DNA of 64,000 nucleotides. It comes from Staphylococcus taiwanensis. GTDB lineage: Bacteria; Bacillota; Bacilli; Staphylococcales; Staphylococcaceae. Positions within the stretch are counted from its first letter, which is position 1. The number at the start of each line of letters is the position of its first letter. The translations under genes and the position numbers were made by a program. Below, one piece after another: positions 35,601 through 43,917 of this stretch. Below the pieces are notes generated by a model. That model had not been told where the DNA came from, did no database searches, and saw only the letters and a program-made list of their open reading frames with translations. The DNA lies in the NCBI GenBank assembly GCA_020544305.1, contig CP058667.1, forward strand, positions 372,001 through 436,000, given 5' to 3'.

Positions 35601-36752
35601 ATGACATATACGGTTGGATTAATACCATCGCCAGGTGTAGCACACCACTTGGTAGATAATGCGATAGCTAAAGTTAAACAGCAATTATATCAACATATCG
35701 ATGATGGTCACGATTGGCAATTCGAAAGCAAAGTCGATTTGTTAATTGGTTCAGCGGAAGATGTACATGAAAGCATTGATAAAGCAGCTGAATTAAAAGC
35801 ACAATATCAATGGGATTTCGTTATTTGTATTACTGATTTACCCAGTATTTCTGGTAACAAAGTCGTGATCAGTGACTTTAATAGTGACAAACAAGTATCG
35901 ATGTTATCACTACCCGCACTGGGGTGGGTTAATTTAGAACATAAGTTAGTTAACAGTATGATTGCTTTAATAGAAAAACTATATAACAACAGTACGAAAG
36001 AACGTCCCAAAGTACATCCGTTGATTCATCCTAAAGCTGTCGATCCACGAGAAGATGAAAGTTCGAAACGACGCTATATTAATAAATTCTTTATTCTAGG
36101 TTGGCTACAGCTCATTCTTGGGTTAACACGTGCAAACGAACCATGGAAGAATATTTTTAACTTTAAGAAGATTATATCGGTCGCTTTTGCCACAGGCACT
36201 TATGTATCGATTTTCTCTATGCCTTGGGAATTAAGCGTTCAGTATTCAATTTATCGTTTTATAGTCTTAATGCTGATTGCCATTTTCGGTATGGCGGGGT
36301 GGCTTTTATATGCACATCAATTATTTGAACGAAAGACGGCTAAATCACAACGTGTTTATCGCTATATTTACAACGCTACAACCTTGCTTACTTTAATCAT
36401 TATCACATTGATGAATTATGTTATTTTATATCTCTTATTATCAATCAGTATTTCATTATTTGTACCTGTGAGTTTATTTAATAATTGGACGAGTGCGAAT
36501 CCAGATTTTACTTTTCTAAATTATTTAAAATTATTATGGTTTGTAGCCTCACTTGGATTACTAGCCGGTGCAATGGGTTCTACAGTAGAGAATGAAGAGA
36601 AGATTCGTCGTATCACTTATTCCTATCGTCAGTATCATCGCTATAAGGAAGCGAAACAAGAAGTGGAACAATCCGCTTCGAATAGAGAAGACAAAGATGA
36701 TGAACAATATGGAGGTAAGAAACAAGACCACAGAGAGGAGTATGAATCATGA
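35601..36752 (+). CDS. Membrane protein of unknown function, first of a tandem paralogous pair
   Basis: A 383-residue protein. The soluble N-terminal domain (about 1-135) has an alternating beta-alpha look (YTVGLIPSPGVAHHLV at the start, YQWDFVICITDLPSI near 73, LPALGWVNLEHK near 104). Then come four membrane helices (about 195-215, 222-245, 260-290, 312-330) and a charged C-terminal tail. The second gene has the same plan and recognisable matching motifs. Similar staphylococcal proteins have been labelled folate dehydrogenase, but nothing here looks like that enzyme. Strong AAAGGAGG site. Coupled to the next gene by ATGA overlap. Confidence 0.7.
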   Translation: MTYTVGLIPSPGVAHHLVDNAIAKVKQQLYQHIDDGHDWQFESKVDLLIGSAEDVHESIDKAAELKAQYQWDFVICITDLPSISGNKVVISDFNSDKQVSMLSLPALGWVNLEHKLVNSMIALIEKLYNNSTKERPKVHPLIHPKAVDPREDESSKRRYINKFFILGWLQLILGLTRANEPWKNIFNFKKIISVAFATGTYVSIFSMPWELSVQYSIYRFIVLMLIAIFGMAGWLLYAHQLFERKTAKSQRVYRYIYNATTLLTLIIITLMNYVILYLLLSISISLFVPVSLFNNWTSANPDFTFLNYLKLLWFVASLGLLAGAMGSTVENEEKIRRITYSYRQYHRYKEAKQEVEQSASNREDKDDEQYGGKKQDHREEYES

Positions 36753-37864
36753 GTAGTGAAAAAACGATTGGGCTAGTAGTAGCACCAGGCGTGACTGAGA
36801 AACTAGCTGAAAGTTTAATTAACGATATTCCAGACATTTTATCAGAACAAAATAATCAACAACAAGACTGGGAAGTTGACCTTGTGGTTGATCCTCTAAC
36901 TGGCTATGCTGAATCTGTGGAAGCCATTTTCAAGAAGATTCAAGATTATCATGACAAGAGAAAATGGGACTATGTCGTTGCGATTACAGACTTGCCTATG
37001 TTTTATCAACAACGCGTATTAGCACTTGATATTAATAAGAAAAATGGTGCAGCCATCTTCTCTTATCCTGCATTTGGTTGGCCTCCAGTTAAAAATCGGT
37101 TTAAAAATGCGATCATTGCTATTATTAATGAAGTCTATGACTCAGAACAAAGACATGAAGCATACGATAGCCAAGATACTGTTAAAACTGAAATTGACAA
37201 ACAATTTCCATTAACAAAAGTTGATAAAACGGAAGTGCATTTAGAAGAAACAGGCAATGATCACTTGCGTTATTTAGCGAGTTCACGCTCATTTGGTATG
37301 GTACGTTTAGTCAGTGGAATGACTTTTGCGAATAATCCTTTAAATATGATGGCAAGTTTAAGTAATATTGTAGCCATTGCCTTTACCACTGGTGCGTTCG
37401 GTCTGATTTTTACGACGATGTGGCAAATGAGTATGGAATTTTCTATGTGGCGTCTTTTTGGCATTTCAATTATCGCTATTTTAGGCATGTTACTTTGGAT
37501 TATGATGTCACATGATTTATGGGAATCAACGAAACAAAGTCAGAATAAACGCATTACTTGGCTCTATAATCTTACAACAGTTATGACGCTATTTGTCGCA
37601 ATCATTATTTATTATATTATTCTATATACACTATTCTTGATTGCTGAACTGGTATTACTGCCAGCTAATTTTTTAGGACAACAAGTTGGCTTAAAAGGAC
37701 CAGCAGGCATAGATTTATATTTAAGTATCCCATGGTTTGCTGCGTCAATTTCTACTGTTGCTGGGGCAATTGGTGCAGGTTTATTAAATGACCAATTGAT
37801 TAAAGAAAGTACGTACGGTTATCGTCAACAAATGCGTTACGATGATAAAGGTAAGAATAAATAA
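36749..37864 (+). CDS. Membrane protein of unknown function, second of a tandem paralogous pair
   Basis: A 371-residue paralogue of the preceding protein. It shares TIGLVVAPGVTEKLAESL at the start, KWDYVVAITDLPMF near 73, YPAFGWPPVKNRFKNAI near 105, then RLVSGMTFANNPLNMMASLSNIVAIAFTTG before the helices and TYGYRQQMRYDDK at the end (compare TYSYRQYHRYKE in the first copy). About four membrane helices. The start overlaps the preceding stop by 4 bases, so the two are translated together and probably form a hetero-oligomer. Function not recognised. Confidence 0.7.
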   Translation: MSSEKTIGLVVAPGVTEKLAESLINDIPDILSEQNNQQQDWEVDLVVDPLTGYAESVEAIFKKIQDYHDKRKWDYVVAITDLPMFYQQRVLALDINKKNGAAIFSYPAFGWPPVKNRFKNAIIAIINEVYDSEQRHEAYDSQDTVKTEIDKQFPLTKVDKTEVHLEETGNDHLRYLASSRSFGMVRLVSGMTFANNPLNMMASLSNIVAIAFTTGAFGLIFTTMWQMSMEFSMWRLFGISIIAILGMLLWIMMSHDLWESTKQSQNKRITWLYNLTTVMTLFVAIIIYYIILYTLFLIAELVLLPANFLGQQVGLKGPAGIDLYLSIPWFAASISTVAGAIGAGLLNDQLIKESTYGYRQQMRYDDKGKNK

Positions 37865-37869
37865 TAAAT

Positions 37870-37911
37870 AAGTCGTTTAGAGTGAAAAACTCGAAGCGAC
37901 TTTATTTTTTG
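37870..37911 (+). terminator. Terminator after the paralogous pair
   Basis: A stem AGTCGTTTAGAGT / ACTCGAAGCGACT (G-U tolerant) followed by a T-rich tail. Confidence 0.75.
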
Positions 37912-38064
37912 TGCTAAATTTTATATAAAAAAATTATAGAAAATAGTTTGAAAGTAATTTAAAATGAAACTTACTTAGTATAGTACGTGAAGATAATAAA
38001 GAGAGAACCTTATTTCACATATATCACTTAGATTGAACATCAAGAAGTGAAGGAAGGTAAACTT

Positions 38065-38853
38065 ATGAAATTTTGTCCTCAATGTGGAAATCAATTAAAA
38101 GAAGGCCAACATTTTTGTAGTAAATGTGGTAATGATTTACAAGCCTTTGAAGATTATCGAAATGATGAACGTTATAACTATTATCAAACTCAAAAGCCGA
38201 AAAGAAAGGTTTGGCCATTTGTCTTAGTAGCAATTGTCGTCATTGGCCTTATTGTTGCAAGTTGCTTTACATATTATCACTTTTTTATTCAGGAAAGTGA
38301 ACACGTTCAAAATAAACCAACTACGACGCAACACGTCAATAACGACGATGATCATACCAAAGAACATAGAATATCTAATGATCCTAAAAAAACTGAACAA
38401 CAAAGAGAAGATGATAATGAAGAGAAAGATAAGCAATCAAACTTACCTAAAATAGATGTCTTGAGCGATGATTTTTTTCAAACTTATATGCAAAAGAATA
38501 ATCTTGACGGATATATGGGATTTAAAAAAGGAATGACTAAAGATGAAGTAGAAAAACGTTACGGTAAAGGTACACCGTTTCCACATATTGAAGGCTTTCA
38601 TAATGACTATATAAAATATGGTAATATTGCTATTACTTATAATCCGCATACACAAATTAAAAAGGTAGCAATGGTTGCTGTTGCACCAGATAATGTTAGT
38701 GAGCATGAATTTATAAGCAAGTATAATAATTATGATAAGCATAGTTTATCTGGCTCATATATATACAATAATGTAAAAGACAATGGCTTTGAGATTATAG
38801 TTACGCCAGTAAATGGAAAAGTTGTGTTAATAGAATGTGTACCAGAATACTAA
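38065..38853 (+). CDS. Zinc-ribbon single-pass membrane protein
   Basis: A 262-residue protein. The N-terminal zinc ribbon MKFCPQCGNQLKEGQHFCSKCGNDL (two CxxC knuckles, written in part) lies in the cytosol. It is followed by a basic linker and one membrane helix (about 50-72). A hydrophilic, charge-rich spacer (about 80-125) comes next, then an external domain of about 130 residues beginning FFQTYMQKNNLDGYMGF. The layout recalls TcaA-like zinc-ribbon proteins of staphylococci, but the external domain is different and was not recognised. GGAAGG precedes the ATG at 38065. Confidence 0.7.
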   Translation: MKFCPQCGNQLKEGQHFCSKCGNDLQAFEDYRNDERYNYYQTQKPKRKVWPFVLVAIVVIGLIVASCFTYYHFFIQESEHVQNKPTTTQHVNNDDDHTKEHRISNDPKKTEQQREDDNEEKDKQSNLPKIDVLSDDFFQTYMQKNNLDGYMGFKKGMTKDEVEKRYGKGTPFPHIEGFHNDYIKYGNIAITYNPHTQIKKVAMVAVAPDNVSEHEFISKYNNYDKHSLSGSYIYNNVKDNGFEIIVTPVNGKVVLIECVPEY

Positions 38854-38875
38854 AGAAATTAAAATAATAAAGATA

Positions 38876-38925
38876 AAGAGACGACACATCCGCTTGAATA
38901 AGTTGGATGATATCGTCTCTTTTGG
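38876..38925. terminator. Bidirectional terminator
   Basis: A stem AAAGAGACGA / TCGTCTCTTTT with an inner ATCC/GGAT arm, between the zinc-ribbon gene and the convergent sucrose repressor gene. Confidence 0.75.
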
Positions 38926-38926
38926 T

Positions 38927-39904
38927 TTATCCTGTCGTACCCTCCCACAATGTAACAGGTAAGATGTATTCTTGTTCCGTAGATTCTGAATTTAGTCTTC
39001 TTTCTAAAATTTCAATTGCTTTATCTGTTATTGCATCAATAGGTTGAATAATAGAAGTAAGTTGAGGCATTAACGTTCTAACTAATTGCGTGCCATCGTA
39101 GCCAATAATTTTCAAATCTTTTGGAATACTTTTGCCCATAGACAATGCAAGTTGATAAATTTGTAAAGCATCAGTATCATTTGAAGCAAAGATTGCTTCT
39201 ACATCAGGGTGATCTTGGAATATCAATTTGAAGATATCCAATTTACTTGAATAATCTAAACTAAAATCGATTGTATATGTTATAGGTTTAAGATTATGTG
39301 CTTTCATAGTATCTTCATAGGCACTTTGTCGTAAATTAGCAGGGGTGTTGACATCAATAGGACCGTTCGTATGTATGATTTGTGTTGCACCTTGCTCAAT
39401 CAAGCGTTCAGTTGCCAACAAGCCGCCGTTATAATTGTCCGAACGAATATCAGGGATGTCTTCGTTTACAATTCTATCAATCGCTACTATAGGCAAATTG
39501 CTGTTTTTATATTGATCAATACCAATATTATGTGTACCTACGATTAATGCATCTACTTGATTAGAAAGTAATTGATTCATGTAGTGAGTCTCTTTTTCGG
39601 GATTATTCATAGAATTTCCAATAATTACGATATAACCTTTATTATATAATTTAGTTTCCAATTCATTGATAAGCTCACCAAAAAAGGGATTTGATACAGT
39701 GGGGAAAAGAAGTCCAATAATGTTTGTTTTTTGTTTAAACAACTGACGAGCAGCTGAGTTAGGCTGATAATTCAACTCTTGCATTGCTTTATAGACTTTA
39801 TCTTTTGTTACTTGACTGATATAACCACGATTATTTAGAACACGTGAAACTGTCGTTTTAGATACATTTGCTAATTCGGCAACGTCCTCCAATTTTGGCT
39901 TCAT
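38927..39904 (-). CDS. scrR: LacI-family sucrose-operon repressor
   Basis: A 325-residue repressor. Seen: the N-terminal helix-turn-helix KLEDVAELANVSKTTVSRVL (4-23) with the hinge NYQPNSAARQLF (about 45-56), then a periplasmic-binding-like sugar domain (IGLLFPTVSNPFFGEL, AIFASNDTDALQIY, IIGYDGTQL). The GTG at 39913 is in frame, but GGAG lies 8 bases ahead of ATG 39904. It is the last gene of the sucrose cluster and probably binds the CAACCGGTTG palindrome at the symporter promoter. The effector is inferred from neighbours. Confidence 0.85.
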   Translation of the reverse strand: MKPKLEDVAELANVSKTTVSRVLNNRGYISQVTKDKVYKAMQELNYQPNSAARQLFKQKTNIIGLLFPTVSNPFFGELINELETKLYNKGYIVIIGNSMNNPEKETHYMNQLLSNQVDALIVGTHNIGIDQYKNSNLPIVAIDRIVNEDIPDIRSDNYNGGLLATERLIEQGATQIIHTNGPIDVNTPANLRQSAYEDTMKAHNLKPITYTIDFSLDYSSKLDIFKLIFQDHPDVEAIFASNDTDALQIYQLALSMGKSIPKDLKIIGYDGTQLVRTLMPQLTSIIQPIDAITDKAIEILERRLNSESTEQEYILPVTLWEGTTG

Positions 39905-39969
39905 ATCTTTCACTCCAATTTCCAGTAATATTAGTGTTATTATCCCTTATTTTCATAAAGAATGCTAAT

Positions 39970-40014
39970 TAAAAAAGACAGAAATTCATGTTAGCTAAAA
40001 TGAACTTCTGTCTG
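39970..40014 (-). terminator. Terminator between scrB and scrR
   Basis: On the minus strand AGACAGAAGTTCAT / ATGAATTTCTGTCT followed by T6. It indicates that scrR has its own promoter or depends on read-through. Confidence 0.8.
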
Positions 40015-40054
40015 AATCATATATTTTATAATACTAAGCTAAAGTATTTAGTTT

Positions 40055-41470
40055 CTATTTATCAAATGAAATTGCATTCTGTTCTAATTCATAAATACAA
40101 GTGTAGATTCGAGGACATTCATCACTTGAAAGCCACACTTGTGGTGGGACTTCGCTATAATAGCGTTCTGTAAAAACGGATTCCCCATCATTGATGAACA
40201 CTTCAATCGAACTTGTATCAATATAAAGTTGAAGATTTAAAACGTCACTATACTTTATAGTAGAATATCGATAGTCATCTTTGTCGGAGCGATAAAGTGT
40301 AAATTTATGAGATATAGCATCATAAGCTAATGATATTAACTGAGAATCATCATTTTTTAACTCAATATTTAAATTATTGTTTGAAGTAGATAAATTGATT
40401 TCTGTATGATAAGTATCATTAGATAATAATTTAGGTTCATCAAGAATAAATGAGTTATGAACACCGTCATTTACTCTTAATTGTTTCAATTCAGTAACTG
40501 GGCGCATATATAAATGATTATCTTTAAGATATAGTTCTCTAGGCAATGTTAGTGCGCCAGACCAGCCATCCTCTTTTTCAGGCATATAACTTTCCCACAT
40601 AGCCATCCAACCAATAAGGATGCGACGTCCGTCAGGTGTTTGCATCGTTTGAGGCGCGTAGAAATCGTGACCATGATCTAATTCTTTAAAGTTACCTCGT
40701 GTGAATTTATGGTTATCATAATCAAGGTTGCCTACGAAATAGCCATTTTGGAATAAGTTTAAATATTGTTCCTTTTCAGCGTCCATTCCTTGAGGAGAAA
40801 ATAAAAATACGTATTTACCATCGAGTTCAAATAAATCTGGACATTCCCACATGTAACCTTCAGTTTGTTGACCATTTGATTCGTTAATAGGACCTAAATA
40901 TTTCCAATTTAGTAAATCATCTGAACAATACATGATAATACGGCCGACTTCTTGTTTGTTTTGACTACCAACAATCATGTAGTAGTCATCACCATATTGC
41001 CACACTTTAGGATCCCTGAAATGATGTGTGTTATCTTCAGGTGCTTGTGGAATAACTGCATTGTTGGCATATTTTTTGAAATGAACACCATCATCGCTAT
41101 ATGCTAGGTTTTGATTTTGCCAAAAATGATCTGGATTATTATCTTCATAATAATGATGACCTGTATAAAATAGATGTAATCTGCCATCTTTTTCAATAGC
41201 TGTGCCTGAAAAACAACCATCTTTATCTTCAACATCACCTGGAGTGAGTGCAATTGGTAGTGTTTCCCAATGTACTAAATCTTTACTTCTAGCATGTCCC
41301 CAATGCATAGGCCCCCATTCAGGAGCGTAAGGGTAATGTTGATAAAAAATATGATAATAACCATCATAGTGGGTGAAACCATTAGGATCGTTAATCCATC
41401 CGGATTTAGGCATAATATGATAACCCAAACGGTAACGTGTGTTAGTTACTTCAATCGCCTCTTTATTCAT
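40055..41470 (-). CDS. scrB: Glycoside hydrolase family 32 sucrose hydrolase
   Basis: A 471-residue beta-fructofuranosidase. Seen: the nucleophile motif WINDPNGF (about 24-31), YHIFYQHYP, the FRDPKVW transition-state motif (about 147-153) and the acid-base WECPDLF (about 208-214). The five-blade propeller is followed by a beta-sandwich. In staphylococci the homologue cleaves sucrose-6-phosphate made by a PTS. Here the partner is a proton symporter, so free sucrose is the likelier substrate. The ATG at 41470 is preferred because GAAAGG abuts the upstream ATG at 41479. Confidence 0.88.
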   Translation of the reverse strand: MNKEAIEVTNTRYRLGYHIMPKSGWINDPNGFTHYDGYYHIFYQHYPYAPEWGPMHWGHARSKDLVHWETLPIALTPGDVEDKDGCFSGTAIEKDGRLHLFYTGHHYYEDNNPDHFWQNQNLAYSDDGVHFKKYANNAVIPQAPEDNTHHFRDPKVWQYGDDYYMIVGSQNKQEVGRIIMYCSDDLLNWKYLGPINESNGQQTEGYMWECPDLFELDGKYVFLFSPQGMDAEKEQYLNLFQNGYFVGNLDYDNHKFTRGNFKELDHGHDFYAPQTMQTPDGRRILIGWMAMWESYMPEKEDGWSGALTLPRELYLKDNHLYMRPVTELKQLRVNDGVHNSFILDEPKLLSNDTYHTEINLSTSNNNLNIELKNDDSQLISLAYDAISHKFTLYRSDKDDYRYSTIKYSDVLNLQLYIDTSSIEVFINDGESVFTERYYSEVPPQVWLSSDECPRIYTCIYELEQNAISFDK

Positions 41471-41487
41471 TATCTTCATCCTTTCAG

Positions 41488-42771
41488 TTAGATTTTATTT
41501 TTTACAAAAGGGTCACCATATACGTATTCGTTATCTTTTCTTAAAGTTATAAAAGCAAAGATGCCAGCTAGTAATACAATAAATGAAATAACGAAGAATG
41601 TAGGTTGGTAACCAATATGATCTCTTAAGATACCTAAAGGACTTGATAAAATTACTTGTCCAATTTGAGCTGAAACTTGGTATCCTACCATATAAATAGT
41701 AGCTGAAACTTTAGTGTCAAAGTGCAATGTTATGTAACGGAAAATTGGTAATACAAATAATGGGACTTCTAATGCATGAAACATCTTAATGCATGAAATA
41801 CTTACTGGACCTTGAGCAATGCCACATAAGCCTATTCTTAAGAACATCACTGTAGCACCTAATAAAAGCGTTTTTCTTACACCAATTTTTGACATAATAA
41901 TTGGCACAATTCCCATCATTATTGCTTCGAAGAAAACTTGCACAGAGTTTAAAACGCCATAAGTTTGTTGACCTACGCTAGGATTTGCAAATAATTTAGT
42001 ATAAAATTCTGGGAACATTTGTTGGTCGAAAATTGTGTAAAAAGACCATGAGAATGTAATGAAAATAACAATAACCCAGATATCCTTAACTTTTAATAAG
42101 GCTAACATGCTTTTAATTGATGGTACTGACTCTTCTTCATTATGTTCAATATTATGTTTGGCACGTTGTTCAGCATCAGTCTTCCAAAAGATTAATACTA
42201 GTAATAAAATCGCACCTAATAAAGAACCTAACCAAAAATTTAGATGAGGATTGATAACAAAAGTAAATCCGGCAATTAATGCCATAATTGCATAACCAAA
42301 TGATCCCCATGCCCTTGATTGACCATAATTAAAATTGAAAAAGCGACTAAATCTTTCACCAACAGCTTCATAGGCACCGACAGCAGCTAAGAAACCGCAA
42401 GATAAGAAAATTGCACCAATAATTGCACCGAGCCAAAAATTAGCTTGAATAAGTGGTGCGTAAATCAAAATAAAAAATGGTCCCACAAACATAGAAAATA
42501 GAGAACAGAAAATTAAAAGCGTTCTTTTAATTGCAAGCTTATCCTGGGTTACGCCATAAATAAACATTAAAAGTAAAGTTACAAATGAATTTGCTGAGTA
42601 AATGGTACCGACCTGTCCACCTGTCAAACCTAGTCCACTGTCTTTAGAAGTTAACCAGATTTGGAAGAATGACCACCAAATACTCCAAGATGCAAAGAAC
42701 AACATGAAAATAACTGAAGTTTGTAAGTAAGATTTGTTTTTAAAAGGGCTAATAATATTAGATATATTCAT
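41488..42771 (-). CDS. Oligosaccharide:H+ symporter (CscB/LacY-type MFS)
   Basis: A 427-residue transporter with 12 membrane helices. The opening SYLQTSVIFMLFFASWSIWWSFFQIWL resembles the first helix of LacY/CscB/RafB, and YGVTQDKLAIKRTLLIF carries the family inter-helix loop. Clustered with a sucrose hydrolase and LacI-type repressor, it most likely imports sucrose, or raffinose-type sugars. This differs from the EII-Scr phosphotransferase route usual in S. aureus. First gene of the cluster, with a promoter that carries both operator and cre site. Confidence 0.82.
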   Translation of the reverse strand: MNISNIISPFKNKSYLQTSVIFMLFFASWSIWWSFFQIWLTSKDSGLGLTGGQVGTIYSANSFVTLLLMFIYGVTQDKLAIKRTLLIFCSLFSMFVGPFFILIYAPLIQANFWLGAIIGAIFLSCGFLAAVGAYEAVGERFSRFFNFNYGQSRAWGSFGYAIMALIAGFTFVINPHLNFWLGSLLGAILLLVLIFWKTDAEQRAKHNIEHNEEESVPSIKSMLALLKVKDIWVIVIFITFSWSFYTIFDQQMFPEFYTKLFANPSVGQQTYGVLNSVQVFFEAIMMGIVPIIMSKIGVRKTLLLGATVMFLRIGLCGIAQGPVSISCIKMFHALEVPLFVLPIFRYITLHFDTKVSATIYMVGYQVSAQIGQVILSSPLGILRDHIGYQPTFFVISFIVLLAGIFAFITLRKDNEYVYGDPFVKNKI

Positions 42772-42794
42772 TAATATCCCACCTTATCTTTTTG

Positions 42795-42854
42795 AGAAAA
42801 CGCTTTCTTTTGTTTGAGTTTAGTCTCATTTTTGTTTTATGTCAACCGGTTGTC
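42795..42854 (-). promoter_or_regulatory. Sucrose operon promoter with LacI-type operator and cre site
   Basis: On the minus strand the -35 box TTGACA (42840-42845) is followed after 17 bp by TAAACT (42817-42822). The palindrome CAACCGGTTG (about 42843-42852) overlaps the -35 box as a LacI-family operator. A CcpA cre-like site AGAAAACGCTTTCT (42795-42808, plus-strand reading) lies just downstream of the start of transcription. Confidence 0.75.
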
Positions 42855-42913
42855 ATAATATTTAATACATAATTAATAATCTTTTTCATGTTGTGAACAT
42901 TTACCAAAACGTC

Positions 42914-42942
42914 TTGACTTTATATATAAAACTCGATAAAGT
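42914..42942 (+). promoter_or_regulatory. Promoter of the sulfate-assimilation operon
   Basis: TTGACT (42914-42919), 17-bp spacer, TAAAGT (42937-42942), upstream of cysH. No terminator follows until the inter-cysH/cysJ hairpin. Confidence 0.65.
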
Positions 42943-43018
42943 ATTAACATATTATTCTGACAATTTTGGTAGGTATTAGATGAATAAATTTGTGAACACT
43001 AGGGGGGACCATAAGTTT

Positions 43019-43750
43019 ATGTCAGTACCGAAGATAACGTACGAGAACTTTGAAAGTGATCCTTTCATTGATTCTATTTCAACTGACGATGCAACTAAAG
43101 GCGCCTATGAAATGCTAGACTGGGCGTATCGCACATATGGTGATTCCATCGTTTACTCATGTAGTTTTGGTGCAGAGAGTATGGTTTTAATTCATTTGAT
43201 TGCTCAAATTAAACCAGATGCTCAAATTGTATTTCTAGATACGGATTTACATTTTCAAGAAACGTATGACTTAATCGATAGAGTCAAAGAAAGATTTCCT
43301 CAACTTCGTATTGAAATGAAGAAACCAGACTTAACATTAGAAGAACAAGCAGATCAATATAATCCAGCATTATGGAAGAATAATCCAAATCAATGTTGTT
43401 ATATTAGAAAGATTAAACCGTTAGAAGAAGTGTTAGGCGGTGCTGTTGCTTGGATTTCAGGGTTACGTCGAGATCAATCGCCAACACGTGCGAATACGAA
43501 TTTTATTAATAAAGATGAACGTTTCAAATCTATTAAAGTATGTCCATTAATTTATTGGACAGAAGACGAAGTTTGGGATTATATCAAGCAACATGATTTA
43601 CCTTATAATGCGTTACATGATCAACATTATCCAAGTATCGGTTGTATTCCATGCACATCACCAGTATTTGATTCAAATGATTCAAGAGCTGGACGGTGGT
43701 CTAATTTTGAAAAAACAGAGTGTGGATTACATGTTGCTGACAAACCTTAA
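43019..43750 (+). CDS. cysH: Phosphoadenylyl/adenylyl-sulfate reductase
   Basis: A 243-residue thioredoxin-dependent enzyme reducing activated sulfate to sulfite. Seen: [16 protein letters not shown] (about 44-59), [13 protein letters not shown], the cysteine pair NQCCYIRK (about 124-131) and GCIPCTSP (about 209-216), and the catalytic ECGLH at the C-terminus. The CC...CxxC set marks the iron-sulfur-bearing type that accepts adenylyl sulfate, so the APS kinase product may not be required. The ATG at 43019 fits family length; 42980 is open too but poorly supported. Confidence 0.9.
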   Translation: MSVPKITYENFESDPFIDSISTDDATKGAYEMLDWAYRTYGDSIVYSCSFGAESMVLIHLIAQIKPDAQIVFLDTDLHFQETYDLIDRVKERFPQLRIEMKKPDLTLEEQADQYNPALWKNNPNQCCYIRKIKPLEEVLGGAVAWISGLRRDQSPTRANTNFINKDERFKSIKVCPLIYWTEDEVWDYIKQHDLPYNALHDQHYPSIGCIPCTSPVFDSNDSRAGRWSNFEKTECGLHVADKP

Positions 43751-43811
43751 GAGTAAGGTAAAAAATTTTATCCATAAAACATAGTATTCTGATAGAAAAT
43801 AATCAGGAATT

Positions 43812-43890
43812 GAAATATGTCCGACAATAGTGTACAGCCGGACGTATTTCTTACATAATAATAGTATATGACTTAACAACGATCATTGTT
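43812..43890 (+). promoter_or_regulatory. Hairpin and dyad between cysH and cysJ
   Basis: A 12-bp stem GAAATATGTCCG / CGGACGTATTTC (43812-43850, one G-U pair) without a clear T-run is followed by the near-palindrome AACAACGATCATTGTT (43875-43890). The first could partly terminate or process the message; the second could be an operator for a separate cysJ promoter. Confidence 0.45.
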
Positions 43891-43917
43891 ATTTTACGGA
43901 ATAAGAGGTGGATACAA

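Noticed and set aside
35601-37864. Methylenetetrahydrofolate dehydrogenase function for the paralogous pair
   Set aside because: No FolD motifs are visible and both proteins have four membrane helices; such a label would be an annotation carry-over.
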